Shown piece by piece: positions 8,669 to 16,785 of a stretch of DNA of 64,000 bases; position 1 is the first letter of the stretch; every line of letters begins with the position of its first letter. Source of the DNA: JAAYYY01 sp964579295 (lineage in GTDB: Bacteria > Chloroflexota > Anaerolineae > Promineifilales > Promineifilaceae); the NCBI GenBank assembly GCA_964579295.1, contig CAZOGK010000002.1, positions 1-64,000 on the forward strand, written 5' to 3'. The translations under genes and the position numbers were made by a program. Below the pieces are notes generated by a model. That model made no database searches. It was not told the DNA's origin and worked only from the letters and a program-made list of their open reading frames with translations.

Positions 8669-8697
8669 ATCGGTGAGGGATCCTGTCTGTGAGCCTG

Positions 8698-8722
8698 GTC
8701 CTAGTTATAACACCAATCGCCC
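8698..8722 (-). promoter_or_regulatory. Putative promoter of the cdaA operon
   Basis: On the minus strand an extended -10 reads TGT TATAAC, about 35 bases before the cdaA ATG, with no convincing -35. The 131-bp gap 8669-8799 holds nothing else recognisable. Confidence 0.35.
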
Positions 8723-8799
8723 CAGATACGCACGGTCTCACATCCCGCTTACCTGTGGTTACCGGAGTAGATATAGATGGCCAGCGGGGCCGAGCCGGC

Positions 8800-11061
8800 C
8801 TATGATTCGTAGAGTTCTTTGAGGAGCTGCTGGTAGCTCAGCGCGTTGGGCGGGCCGAGCTTGACGATCTGCTCGATAGTGGCAATCGCCTGTTTCGTCT
8901 CCCCGGCCTCTAGCTGCGCCTCGCCCAGGGCGTCGAGGCGTTCAAACGCCTCCTTGCGGCGGTTCTGCGAGAGATAGAGCCGCACAAGCCGCTGCACAAT
9001 GCCCGTCTCAGCCGGGTGGCGGCGCGCCATATCTTCAAGAATACCGGCGACTTTGTTGCCGCGCCCGGACGAGACCAGCTGCTTGAGATACTGGTCCAGC
9101 TCGCGCAGAGCCAGGGCGGGCTGCCCAACCCGATAATAGAGGTCGATCAGGGTAATGGCAGTCCGCTCGTCGTCCGGCTCTTCGACGCGCAGCTCGCGGT
9201 AGGCGCCCAGGGCGCGGGTCCAGTCGAAGCGCTGCATGTCGATGTCGGCGAGGCGGTGCAGCAGCCGCGCGCGCCAGCCATGCTCCTCCGAGCCGCGCGG
9301 CGCCAGCTTCAGGGCATCCTGGTAAATCTCGCGCGCTTTGTCCACCTGAGCAAGCTGATAGTAGGCTTCGCCCAGCGCCAGGTAATGTTCGAGCGAGCGG
9401 TCGATCTGGCCCAGCCGCTTGTGCAGCTCGACAAGGCGCGAGCGGATGGTCAGGTCGAGCGGCGATATCTGCACAATGCGCTCGTACATGTTTATGGCGC
9501 TGTTCATGTCGCCGCGGATACGGAAGGCGTCGCTCACGGCGGCGAACTTGGCTACGGCCGCTTCAGTGCGGTTCACGCGTGCGAGCAGCTCGCCCAGATG
9601 AATATGCGCCGGCAGATATTCAGGCGAGAGGACAATGGCGCGGTAGACCTCTTCGACGGCGGCGCCGAGCATGTCCCGGCGCGCGTATTCCTGGCTGAGG
9701 TACAGCGATTCCAGCACCTGCGCCGAGCCCGCCGTGAGAATATCGCCGAGGATCATCATGCGGCCGCCGGAAAGGGCGTCGAGCCGCGTGCGCGCCGCTT
9801 TGACCTTATCCTCCCAACCCTTGTGGCTGAGGAACTCGACGAGCGAGTTGGCAAAGAGGCTGGCCTTCTCCGGCTCACCCCGCGTGAGCAGGCTGTCGGC
9901 CAGATTCTCGTATAGCTCGATCAGACGGTCGGCCTGGTCGTGCTGCACGGTGGCAAGATCGACAATCTTGAGGACGGTGACGAAATGCTCCACAGCCTTA
10001 TCGATTTTGCCGCGGCCACGATACGACTCGCCCAGGGCAAAATGGCTGCCCAGACGGTATTCATGCTCCTGAACGGAGATCATCAGCTCGCGAATGGCGT
10101 CTTCAAAGCGCAGCTTGCTCTGATAGAGCAGGCCGAGATTAAAATGGGCGGCAGCGCTGTTGACCCCGGCTTCGATGGCCCGCTCGTAATAGTTGATAGC
10201 CTCGTTGATCAGCCCGCGCGTCTGTAGATCGAGCGCCTTACCCAGCAGGGCGTCGCGCTCCACCCGGGCAAAAGCGACATCGCCGTCGCCGCCCTCTTCA
10301 AACAGCTCTTCGGCCAGCTGCTCCAAAGCCATGCGCTGTGCGTTTTGCACCGGACTGGCTTCTTCGGCAGCGGCGTCTTCGCCGCCGGCGCGGGCGGCGG
10401 CGCCCGCACCGTCACGCAGATCGTCTTCCAGCGAGGGGATCTGGCCGCTTTCGATTGGCGCGACGATCTCCTCACCGTGCTGGATCATCTCTATGGCTGT
10501 GAGAATGTCCGGATTGCGCGGGTCCAGGTTGAGCGCTTCTCGGCTGGTGCGCAGCGCCCGATCCGTGTCGCCGCGCACCTGGTAGAGGCGCGCCGCCGAG
10601 AGATGGGCGCGCACAGCAGGCCGCACCTGATCTTGCTGTGTGTAATATTTGGCAAGCCGCTGGTGCGCGCCGAGCAGGTTGGGCGCGAGCTGCACAGCGC
10701 GGTTCCAGTTCTCGGCGGCTTCGTCCACCGCCCCGTTACGCAGCAGGATCTCGCCAATCGCCATGTAGGTCTGGCCGGCCGCTTCGTTCTGGGCCAGCCG
10801 CTCCTGCACGGCGGCCACCTGACGCAGGTAGATGATGTCGCCGCGCGAGTGCCGCGCGGCCAGCTTGTAGTTCTCCAGCGCCTGCTCCAGCTCCTCCAGC
10901 TCCAGGTAGGCCATACCCAACCCGGCGTAAGGCGCCGGTTCGTCGCCAAACTCGGCGACGGCCAACTTAAACTGCTCAATAGCCTCGCCCCAGCGCTGGT
11001 CCCAGCTAAAGGAATGGCCTTTGCTTAGCGCCTGGTTGTAGCGAGCGCGGTCTCCTGCCAC
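8800..11061 (-). CDS. Large tetratricopeptide-repeat (TPR) protein
   Basis: 753 residues made almost entirely of TPR-type helical pairs (for example EPAPYAGLGMAYLELEELEQALENY and YYELAQVDKAREIYQDALKLAP). An acidic, Ala/Gly-rich linker at about residues 205-245 divides it in two arms. No signal peptide, membrane segment or enzymatic domain is visible, so it is probably a cytoplasmic scaffold. It starts at a GTG with GAGGGTG just upstream, 51 bases after argF. The partners are unknown; co-transcription with argF is plausible but gives no clear functional link. Confidence 0.8.
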   Translation of the reverse strand: MAGDRARYNQALSKGHSFSWDQRWGEAIEQFKLAVAEFGDEPAPYAGLGMAYLELEELEQALENYKLAARHSRGDIIYLRQVAAVQERLAQNEAAGQTYMAIGEILLRNGAVDEAAENWNRAVQLAPNLLGAHQRLAKYYTQQDQVRPAVRAHLSAARLYQVRGDTDRALRTSREALNLDPRNPDILTAIEMIQHGEEIVAPIESGQIPSLEDDLRDGAGAAARAGGEDAAAEEASPVQNAQRMALEQLAEELFEEGGDGDVAFARVERDALLGKALDLQTRGLINEAINYYERAIEAGVNSAAAHFNLGLLYQSKLRFEDAIRELMISVQEHEYRLGSHFALGESYRGRGKIDKAVEHFVTVLKIVDLATVQHDQADRLIELYENLADSLLTRGEPEKASLFANSLVEFLSHKGWEDKVKAARTRLDALSGGRMMILGDILTAGSAQVLESLYLSQEYARRDMLGAAVEEVYRAIVLSPEYLPAHIHLGELLARVNRTEAAVAKFAAVSDAFRIRGDMNSAINMYERIVQISPLDLTIRSRLVELHKRLGQIDRSLEHYLALGEAYYQLAQVDKAREIYQDALKLAPRGSEEHGWRARLLHRLADIDMQRFDWTRALGAYRELRVEEPDDERTAITLIDLYYRVGQPALALRELDQYLKQLVSSGRGNKVAGILEDMARRHPAETGIVQRLVRLYLSQNRRKEAFERLDALGEAQLEAGETKQAIATIEQIVKLGPPNALSYQQLLKELYES

Positions 11062-11112
11062 GGAACACCCTCCATCGTCGGCCGCAGGTCCGGGAACGGC
11101 CTGGCCTTAAGT

Positions 11113-12030
11113 TCAGGTAAGCAATTTCACCAGAATTGCTTTTTGTGCGTGCATACGGTTCTCCGCCTGCTGAAAGAGGACCGATTGCGGCCCGTCGGCT
11201 ACATCGTCGGTGATCTCCTCGCCGCGATGGGCCGGCAGGCAATGCATGACAATGCAGTCCGCTTTCGCCAGCGCGACTAACTCCTGGTTCACCTGGTAGG
11301 GCGGGAAGATCTGCAGGCGCTGCCTCGTCTCCATCTCCTGGCCCATACTCGTCCAGACGTCAGTGTAGACGACGTCGGCAGCGCGGACCGCCTCGGCCGG
11401 GTCGGCGACCATGGTCACGGTCTGGCCGGCGTTGACACGCATCTCCAAGGCCGTTTCACGGTCGGCTTCGGTCAGAGTGTAGCCGTCCGGCGCAGCAATG
11501 GCGAAGTCCATACCTGTTTTCATGGCGCCAAAGAGCAAAGAGCGGGCCACATTGTTGCCGTCGCCGACGTAGGCCAGCTTGAGCCCGGCCAGCTTGCCTT
11601 TCACTTCCAGAATGGTAAAGAGGTCGGCGAGCCCCTGAGCCGGATGGTTATAGTCGGAGAGGCCGTTGATGACTGGCGCCGAGCTGTATTCGGCCAGCTG
11701 CAAGATATGGTCGTGCTCAAAGACGCGCGCCATAATGCAATCGACGTAGCTGGAGAGCACGCGGGCCACGTCGGGGATGCTTTCTCGGCTGCCCAGCTTG
11801 ATCTCGTTGGGCGAGAGGTAGAAGGCGTAGCCGCCGAGATGGACCATAGCCATCTCAAACGAGACGCGAGTCCGCAGTGACGGCTTCATGAAGACCAGCG
11901 CCAGGCTTTTGCCGGCGAGGATCGGTTCGTTGCCGCCATTACGCCATTCGTCTTTGAGACGCAATCCCAAGTGAAGGAGTTCTTCGATTTGCTCTGGGGT
12001 GAAGTCGGCGAGAGAGATAAAGTGTCCCAT
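11113..12030 (-). CDS. argF: Ornithine carbamoyltransferase
   Basis: About 305 residues, normal for the family. It joins carbamoyl phosphate and ornithine to give citrulline in arginine biosynthesis. The carbamoyl-phosphate loop reads PSLRTRVSFE (usually PSTRTR), the ornithine side has DVWTSMGQE, and the catalytic Cys region reads HCLPAHRGEEIT, the form common in actinobacterial and Chloroflexota enzymes. The ATG at 12030 is chosen; a GTG three bases upstream overlaps the AGGAG and is a possible alternative. No other arginine gene is adjacent. Confidence 0.95.
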   Translation of the reverse strand: MGHFISLADFTPEQIEELLHLGLRLKDEWRNGGNEPILAGKSLALVFMKPSLRTRVSFEMAMVHLGGYAFYLSPNEIKLGSRESIPDVARVLSSYVDCIMARVFEHDHILQLAEYSSAPVINGLSDYNHPAQGLADLFTILEVKGKLAGLKLAYVGDGNNVARSLLFGAMKTGMDFAIAAPDGYTLTEADRETALEMRVNAGQTVTMVADPAEAVRAADVVYTDVWTSMGQEMETRQRLQIFPPYQVNQELVALAKADCIVMHCLPAHRGEEITDDVADGPQSVLFQQAENRMHAQKAILVKLLT

Positions 12031-12087
12031 CACTCCTGCTCATTGTGCTCTATGGTAACTGTCGACGAGAGGCGCACCGCGTCCATT

Positions 12088-12116
12088 CGCGCAAAGTATA
12101 CCATAGCAACCGGCCA
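12088..12116 (-). promoter_or_regulatory. Putative argF promoter
   Basis: On the minus strand TGG TATACT forms an extended -10, with TTCGGA 17 bp upstream as a weak -35, about 60 bases before the argF start. Confidence 0.4.
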
Positions 12117-12149
12117 ATCCGAAAATAGGCCGTTAGGACCGTCGGTACA

Positions 12150-12178
12150 TTGCGGCTACTCTGGAGTGGCGCTACAAT
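12150..12178 (+). promoter_or_regulatory. Sigma-70-type promoter of the membrane protein gene at 12288
   Basis: TTGCGG (12150-12155), a 17-bp spacer, then TACAAT (12173-12178). The expected leader is about 100 bases. Confidence 0.5.
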
Positions 12179-12287
12179 GATGTTTACCTGTCCTTTATGT
12201 TATGGTAAGATACTGGCATGGTGGGGGTCGCCGAATAAGCTTAGGAAGTAGTACTGGATCCTGATAATCGGCAAAGGTAGGTGACCA

Positions 12288-13349
12288 ATGGAATCTATGC
12301 AGCGGCAGCCGGTGCTCGTCGGCGTGATCGCCTTTATCGTCGGCTTCTCCATCGGCCTTTTTCTCTTTGGCTGGGGGCTCACGCCACTTAAGTACACGGG
12401 CGCGGGTCCACAGGACCTACTCGGCGGTTACCAGGATTATTATCTGACCGCCCTGGCCCGTACCTACGCGACTACCAACGACGCCGCCTTTGTCCGCGGC
12501 GCCCTGGCCGGCTGGCCGGAAGCGCCGGAAACTATCTGCGCCCGGGCGGCGAACCAGCGCAATATCGATCCCGTCACGGCCCAACAGCTAGAGCAGCTGG
12601 CGGCAACGATCAACAATAATCAGGGGTGCGCCGGCGTACCGGTGACTGAGCCAGGGGCCGCGCCAGAGGAAGAAGGCGGCGGGCTTGGCAGTGTGCTGCT
12701 GGTGATTCTGCTCGTCTTGCTCTTTGCCGGCATTCTCGGCGCGCTCGTCTACATGATGCGTCGCAGCGGCGGCGGGCGCTCGGCGGCGGCGGATAGTGGC
12801 TTTGGCCTGGACATGGAACCGATGGCCGCGGGAACGATGTATGCGCGCGACGAGGACTTTGCCGCGACGCCCATTGCCCGCTTCCGCACCGACTACGAGC
12901 GGGGCCACGACACCTACGACGACTCCTTCAGCATCGAAAACGCCCAGGGTGATTTCCTCGGCGAGTGCGGTGTGGGCATTTCCGAGTCGATTGGCATGGA
13001 CACCCCGAAGAACGTGACAGCGTTTGAAGTCTGGCTGTTCGACAAGAACGACATCCGCACGGTGACGAAAGTCATTATGAGCGACCATGCCTTCTTTGAC
13101 GAGGCGCTTAAGGCCAAGCTGGCGCCAAAGGGCGAGCCCATCCTGGCCCGCGAAGGCGAGACGATTGTGCTGGAGACGGCAACGCTGATCGTCAACGCCG
13201 AGATTACCAACATGACCTACGGCTCGGGCTCCCTGCCGCCAAAGAGCTTCTTCGAGCAGTTCACCGTCGAGCTGTCGGCCTGGGCAAAAGAAGGCGACTT
13301 CGACGAGCCGGACATTCAGGGACACATCGACGAGATGCTAGACTTCTAG
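12288..13349 (+). CDS. Two-pass membrane protein with a conserved C-terminal cytoplasmic domain
   Basis: 353 residues. A first membrane helix (residues about 8-30) is followed by an external segment of about 100 residues, a second helix (SVLLVILLVLLFAGILGALV, about 131-150), a Gly/Ser linker, and a compact C-terminal domain of about 150 residues beginning near RFRTDYERGHDTYDDSF. That domain includes FEVWLFDKNDIRTVTKV and an E-rich end. No named domain was recognised. The topology, with the conserved domain probably inside, suggests a scaffold or sensor at the membrane. It stands alone between its promoter and a strong terminator. Confidence 0.7.
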   Translation: MESMQRQPVLVGVIAFIVGFSIGLFLFGWGLTPLKYTGAGPQDLLGGYQDYYLTALARTYATTNDAAFVRGALAGWPEAPETICARAANQRNIDPVTAQQLEQLAATINNNQGCAGVPVTEPGAAPEEEGGGLGSVLLVILLVLLFAGILGALVYMMRRSGGGRSAAADSGFGLDMEPMAAGTMYARDEDFAATPIARFRTDYERGHDTYDDSFSIENAQGDFLGECGVGISESIGMDTPKNVTAFEVWLFDKNDIRTVTKVIMSDHAFFDEALKAKLAPKGEPILAREGETIVLETATLIVNAEITNMTYGSGSLPPKSFFEQFTVELSAWAKEGDFDEPDIQGHIDEMLDF

Positions 13350-13370
13350 AGCAGCGCAGCTCGTTATAAC

Positions 13371-13403
13371 AAAAAGACGCGGCCCGGTAGCCGCGTCTTT
13401 TTT
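13371..13403. terminator. Bidirectional intrinsic terminator
   Basis: AAAAAGACGCGGC (13371-13383) pairs with GCCGCGTCTTTTT (13390-13402). A/T tracts on both sides let it serve the plus-strand membrane gene and the minus-strand dgt. Confidence 0.88.
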
Positions 13404-13424
13404 GTTGGCAGCGCCGCCAGCCCG

Positions 13425-14576
13425 CTAGGCTTTACGGTAGGGATCGAACAGCTTCTCCCACTCCTCGATAGCGTAGCGGTCGGTCATGCCGGCGATGTAG
13501 TCGCCGATGACCCGCTCGGCGGGCAGATATTCTAACCGCTGTTGCGTCTTGGTGGGCAGCATCTCCGGCTCAGACATGTAAGCTTGAAATAGCTCGGAGA
13601 TAAAGCGCTCGGCCTTAACCTGCATGCGGACAAGCCGGTAGTGCCGGTACATATTCTGGTAGAGATAATCCTTGAGCTGGCGGACCATCGCCGCCATCTG
13701 CGGGGAGTAGCCGACAATATTGCGGTCGAACGTCTGCACCGCCTCTGGCGAATTGATCTGGTGGCCGGCGAGGGTCTCCCCGGTCGTGGTGACGACATCC
13801 ACGACGAAGGCGCCGATCAGCTCGCGGATCAGCTCGCGCCGGATCAGCTCGTCGAAGGGGCGGCCGTCCCAGCCGATGCGCTCCTTCAACATGCGCCAGA
13901 TGTCAAGCTGCTCTAGCTCAAGCGGGGTGAAGAGACTGGCACGCAGGCCATCGTCCAGGTCGTGTGCATTGTAAGCCATTTCGTCAGCCAGGTTGGAGAT
14001 CTGCGCTTCCAGCGAGGCTCGCTTGTCCGGCTCATATTCGTCCGCGTCGCTCTTGTCATACTCGGTCTCGTGTTTGATCATCCCCTCGCGCGTTTCGTAG
14101 GTCAGGTTCAGACCGCGAAAGTCGGGATAGCGCTTCTCCAGTTCGGTCACGACGCGGTAGCTCTGTGTATTATGGTTGAAGCCGCCGATGGAGTGCATCA
14201 TCAGGTTGAGCGCGTGCTCGCCGGCATGGCCGAACGGAGGATGCCCCAGGTCGTGGGCCAGGCAGATGGCTTCGGTCAGGTCTTCGTTGGCGCCGAGCCC
14301 GCGGGCCATGGAGCGGCCGAGCTGGGCGACTTCGAGGGTATGTGTTAGCCGCGTGCGGTAATGATCGCCTTCGTAAAAGACAAAGACCTGCGTCTTGTAC
14401 TCCAGCCGGCGAAAGGCGGTGGTATGGATAATGCGATCCCGATCCCGTTGAAAGGCCGTGCGGGTCTTGGACTCGGGCTCGGGATAGAGCCGGCCCCGCG
14501 ATTTCGCACTGGATAGTGCGTAGGGCGCCAGGCTCAGGGCCTCCAGCTCCTCCAGTCGCTCGCGCGTGTAGATCAT
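13425..14576 (-). CDS. dgt: Deoxyguanosinetriphosphate triphosphohydrolase-like HD hydrolase
   Basis: 383 residues. An HD-domain dNTP triphosphohydrolase releasing tripolyphosphate from dNTPs. The metal site is seen as HT (in THTLEVAQLGRSMARGLG), HD (AHDLGHPPFGHAGE) and a later D (ADEMAYNAHDLDDGL). The N-terminal RDRIIHTTAFRRLEYKTQVF block is typical. GAGGAGA lies 5 bases before the ATG. It shares a 119-bp intergenic region with the divergent LysM gene. Confidence 0.93.
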   Translation of the reverse strand: MIYTRERLEELEALSLAPYALSSAKSRGRLYPEPESKTRTAFQRDRDRIIHTTAFRRLEYKTQVFVFYEGDHYRTRLTHTLEVAQLGRSMARGLGANEDLTEAICLAHDLGHPPFGHAGEHALNLMMHSIGGFNHNTQSYRVVTELEKRYPDFRGLNLTYETREGMIKHETEYDKSDADEYEPDKRASLEAQISNLADEMAYNAHDLDDGLRASLFTPLELEQLDIWRMLKERIGWDGRPFDELIRRELIRELIGAFVVDVVTTTGETLAGHQINSPEAVQTFDRNIVGYSPQMAAMVRQLKDYLYQNMYRHYRLVRMQVKAERFISELFQAYMSEPEMLPTKTQQRLEYLPAERVIGDYIAGMTDRYAIEEWEKLFDPYRKA

Positions 14577-14638
14577 GCCAGTCTCCTCTCTGGGGCCGTC
14601 CCTGCTGGCCGCCGTGTGCCGGGTTACCTACGGCCTGG

Positions 14639-14667
14639 TTGACAATCCTCGCGCTTAATCTTAACAT
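14639..14667 (+). promoter_or_regulatory. Promoter of the first LysM gene
   Basis: TTGACA (14639-14644), 17-bp spacer, TAACAT (14662-14667). AAGAGGA then lies just before the ATG at 14696. Confidence 0.6.
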
Positions 14668-14695
14668 AAGCAGGAGAGGAATCAAGAGGATACCA

Positions 14696-15394
14696 ATGCG
14701 CGGCAAGTTCGTTCTCTTTCTCGTCGTCGTCACAGCCATCCTGGCTATCGTTCTCTATCTGGCGCTGACTTTTCTCATCGGTAGTGATGAGACAGCAGAC
14801 CCCGGGCTGGATCCGAGCCAGCCTGTCGCGGGCGAGGGGCAGCTGCCGGTGGGCATACCCGTGCCGGTGGACAACACCACTGTCTACATAAATCCGCTGC
14901 CCGGCAGCGACATGATGCTGGTGCGCGAGCAGCCGGTGATTCCGGAGCAGCCGGTGGAAGAGATCCCGACCGTGGACCCCCTGCCCACGGAGACTCTCCC
15001 CCCGGTCGAGGTTCAGGTGGTGCCGCAGCAGCCAGCGCCGCCGGCGGCGACTGGACAGGGAGTAGTCGCTGGGGTTGAGCCGATCATCTTCGTCGACTAT
15101 TTTGTGGCCGGAGACGATACGCTCTACCGCATCACCGAGAAGCAGCTAACCTCTATTGAGCTGATGGCTGTACACGGCATCGACGCCCAGGATCTGGTGC
15201 CGGGAGCGCAGCTACGACTGCCCGTGGCAAACCCCGCCTACTGTGCTCTGTCGCGCCCCTATGTCATCCGGCCCGGCGACACGGCTGCCAGTATTGCTCT
15301 CCGCTTCAATACAACAGCCCAGACGCTGCAGCAGCTGAACCATCTCGGCGCCGACTATCGCATCAACATCGCCGCCGTTCTCTGTGTTCCCTGA
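14696..15394 (+). CDS. Membrane-anchored LysM-domain protein
   Basis: 232 residues from the ATG with AAGAGGA upstream; a longer in-frame opening upstream has no family support. An N-terminal membrane helix (FVLFLVVVTAILAIVLYLAL) precedes a Pro/Val-rich stalk (EQPVEEIPTVDPLPTETLPP) and two LysM-type modules: FVAGDDTLYRITEKQLTSIE and YVIRPGDTAASIALRFNT. LysM modules bind peptidoglycan or related N-acetylglucosamine polymers, so it probably links membrane and wall. Its stop codon lies inside the 22-bp repeat at the scaffold gap, so the true C-terminus could differ. Confidence 0.8.
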   Translation: MRGKFVLFLVVVTAILAIVLYLALTFLIGSDETADPGLDPSQPVAGEGQLPVGIPVPVDNTTVYINPLPGSDMMLVREQPVIPEQPVEEIPTVDPLPTETLPPVEVQVVPQQPAPPAATGQGVVAGVEPIIFVDYFVAGDDTLYRITEKQLTSIELMAVHGIDAQDLVPGAQLRLPVANPAYCALSRPYVIRPGDTAASIALRFNTTAQTLQQLNHLGADYRINIAAVLCVP

Positions 15395-15411
15395 ACGACT
15401 GAAGTCGTTAC
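15390..15411 (+). repeat. 22-bp direct repeat, left copy at the scaffold gap
   Basis: The sequence is identical to 15512-15533. Its core is an inverted repeat: AACGACT, GA, AGTCGTT. It contains the LysM gene's stop codon. Confidence 0.95.
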
Positions 15412-15511
15412 NNNNNNNNNNNNNNNNNNNNNNNNNNNNNNNNNNNNNNNNNNNNNNNNNNNNNNNNNNNNNNNNNNNNNNNNNNNNNNNNNNNNNNNNN
15501 NNNNNNNNNNN
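15412..15511. other. Assembly gap (100 N)
   Basis: Exactly 100 unknown bases, the conventional size for a scaffold join of unknown length. Both edges carry the same 22 bp. Confidence 0.99.
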
Positions 15512-15533
15512 CCTGAACGACTGAAGTCGTTAC
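15512..15533 (+). repeat. 22-bp direct repeat, right copy at the scaffold gap
   Basis: Identical to 15390-15411. It is followed at about 15554-15572 by a related motif, GCGGCTTCAGTCGCTTCCGC, suggesting a larger repeat unit with degenerate copies. Confidence 0.95.
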
Positions 15534-15583
15534 GACAAGGACGCCTCTTTTAGTTGCGGCTTCAGTCGCTTCCGCGCCCTTGA

Positions 15584-16543
15584 TTACAGCGCTATCTCTA
15601 CGGCCCGCCACTCAGAGACCAGCTCCAGCGGTAGCTGCTCGCTCGGTTGGCGCTCGCGGTTGGCGCAGAACTGCCAGAAGGCCGTCTGCGCCTGGGTGGC
15701 CGGGTGGCGGCGGCTCTGGAGCAGATAGACGTCCTGATAGAGAGTGAGCCCGCACACGCGCACGATACGGGCGCGCTCGCACGCCAGACTGTTGGCAATC
15801 GACTGGGAGACAAAACCGGCGCCCAGCCCCTCCTGCACGGCCAGGGCTATCGCCTCGCCGTTGCCCAACGTGAGCGCCACGTCAAGATCGTCGGGGTCGA
15901 TCCCGGCGCTGAGCAGAGCGCGGCGCAGCAACCCGCTGGTCGCCGCGCCTTCGCCGGGCATGATCATGCGCGCCTCAAGCAGGTCTTGGGGCTCAATAGC
16001 GGGGCGCCTCGTCCAGGGATGGTCGGCCGGCGCCAGCAGCACAAGCGGGTCGCTGTAGAAGAGGCGGGCGTCCAGATCAAGCTGGTCGCATTCCTGCAGG
16101 CAGGCAAGGGCGAGGTGGGCACGGCCAGCGCGCAGCTCGGCCACTGCCTGCGGGTGCGAATAGACGCGGCAGTCGGCCTGGACGCGCGGATGGCGCTGTA
16201 GGAAGGCGCTGAGTATCGCGGGCAGGACGTATTTACCGGACGTTGCGCTGCAGGCGATATGCAGGCGCCCGTAGACGGCGCCCTGGAGCGAAGCCATCGT
16301 CTCGTCGATACGCACGGAGAGGCGCACCATCTGCCGGGCCAGCGGCAAAAGCGTGAGGCCGGCATCGGTCAGCGAAAGCTGGCGGCCGGCGCGATTGAAA
16401 AGCGGGGACTGGAAGTGCTGCTCCAGCGTCTGGATGTGCTGGCTGACGCTGGGCTGGGTCATGTTGAGCAAGCGCGCCGCTTCGGTAAAGTTAAGTGTCT
16501 CCGCCGCCGTCAGGAAGACGTTTAGCTGATGGGCGTCTAGCAC
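15584..16543 (-). CDS. LysR-family transcriptional regulator
   Basis: 319 residues. An N-terminal winged helix-turn-helix (FTEAARLLNMTQPSVSQHIQTLE, about 19-41) and a LysR substrate-binding domain (GRLHIACSATSGKYVLPAIL onward). The N-terminus and the SATSGKY segment resemble CbbR/CysB-like regulators, but no carbon-fixation or cysteine gene is near. The start is a GTG with AAAGGAG 5 bases upstream. It is divergent from the gene at 16786, the classical LysR layout, and the 242-bp intergenic region contains several inverted repeats. Confidence 0.9.
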   Translation of the reverse strand: MLDAHQLNVFLTAAETLNFTEAARLLNMTQPSVSQHIQTLEQHFQSPLFNRAGRQLSLTDAGLTLLPLARQMVRLSVRIDETMASLQGAVYGRLHIACSATSGKYVLPAILSAFLQRHPRVQADCRVYSHPQAVAELRAGRAHLALACLQECDQLDLDARLFYSDPLVLLAPADHPWTRRPAIEPQDLLEARMIMPGEGAATSGLLRRALLSAGIDPDDLDVALTLGNGEAIALAVQEGLGAGFVSQSIANSLACERARIVRVCGLTLYQDVYLLQSRRHPATQAQTAFWQFCANRERQPSEQLPLELVSEWRAVEIAL

Positions 16544-16585
16544 GCTCGCTCCTTTGCCTATGGCTGGCCGAATAGCTACGCGTCC

Positions 16586-16628
16586 ATTGTCTCTTTGGGT
16601 CCACAGTGGGTAAAGTGACGAATGTCAC
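16586..16628 (-). promoter_or_regulatory. LysR gene promoter with adjoining inverted repeat
   Basis: On the minus strand TTTACC (16614-16609), 17 bp, GACAAT (16591-16586). Directly upstream is GTGAC-GAAT-GTCAC (16615-16628), a plausible autoregulatory site. Confidence 0.45.
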
Positions 16629-16663
16629 CTTCCGCCTGTTACTTATCGTCAGACTGCCCACCA

Positions 16664-16678
16664 ATAAGCGCTGCTTAT
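16664..16678. promoter_or_regulatory. Candidate LysR-type binding site
   Basis: ATAAGC and GCTTAT are perfect inverted arms around GCT, midway between the divergent promoters. This fits the T-N11-A dyads bound by LysR proteins. Confidence 0.55.
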
Positions 16679-16713
16679 GGACGATCTGCCTCGCCTGCCG
16701 GCCAGCAGCCGTA

Positions 16714-16755
16714 ATGGGCGCCCGTTTTGACAACAGGACGGCGCGCCCATAACAT
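16714..16755 (+). promoter_or_regulatory. Promoter of the gene at 16786, flanked by an inverted repeat
   Basis: TTGACA (16727-16732), 17 bp, TAACAT (16750-16755). ATGGGCGC (16714-16721) and GCGCCCAT (16743-16750) are inverted repeats bracketing the -35. Confidence 0.6.
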
Positions 16756-16785
16756 CGGCAGTGCACCGAGAGGCAAGGATCACTT

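Noticed and set aside
15408..15611. Open frame across the N gap
   Set aside because: Most of it is undetermined sequence.
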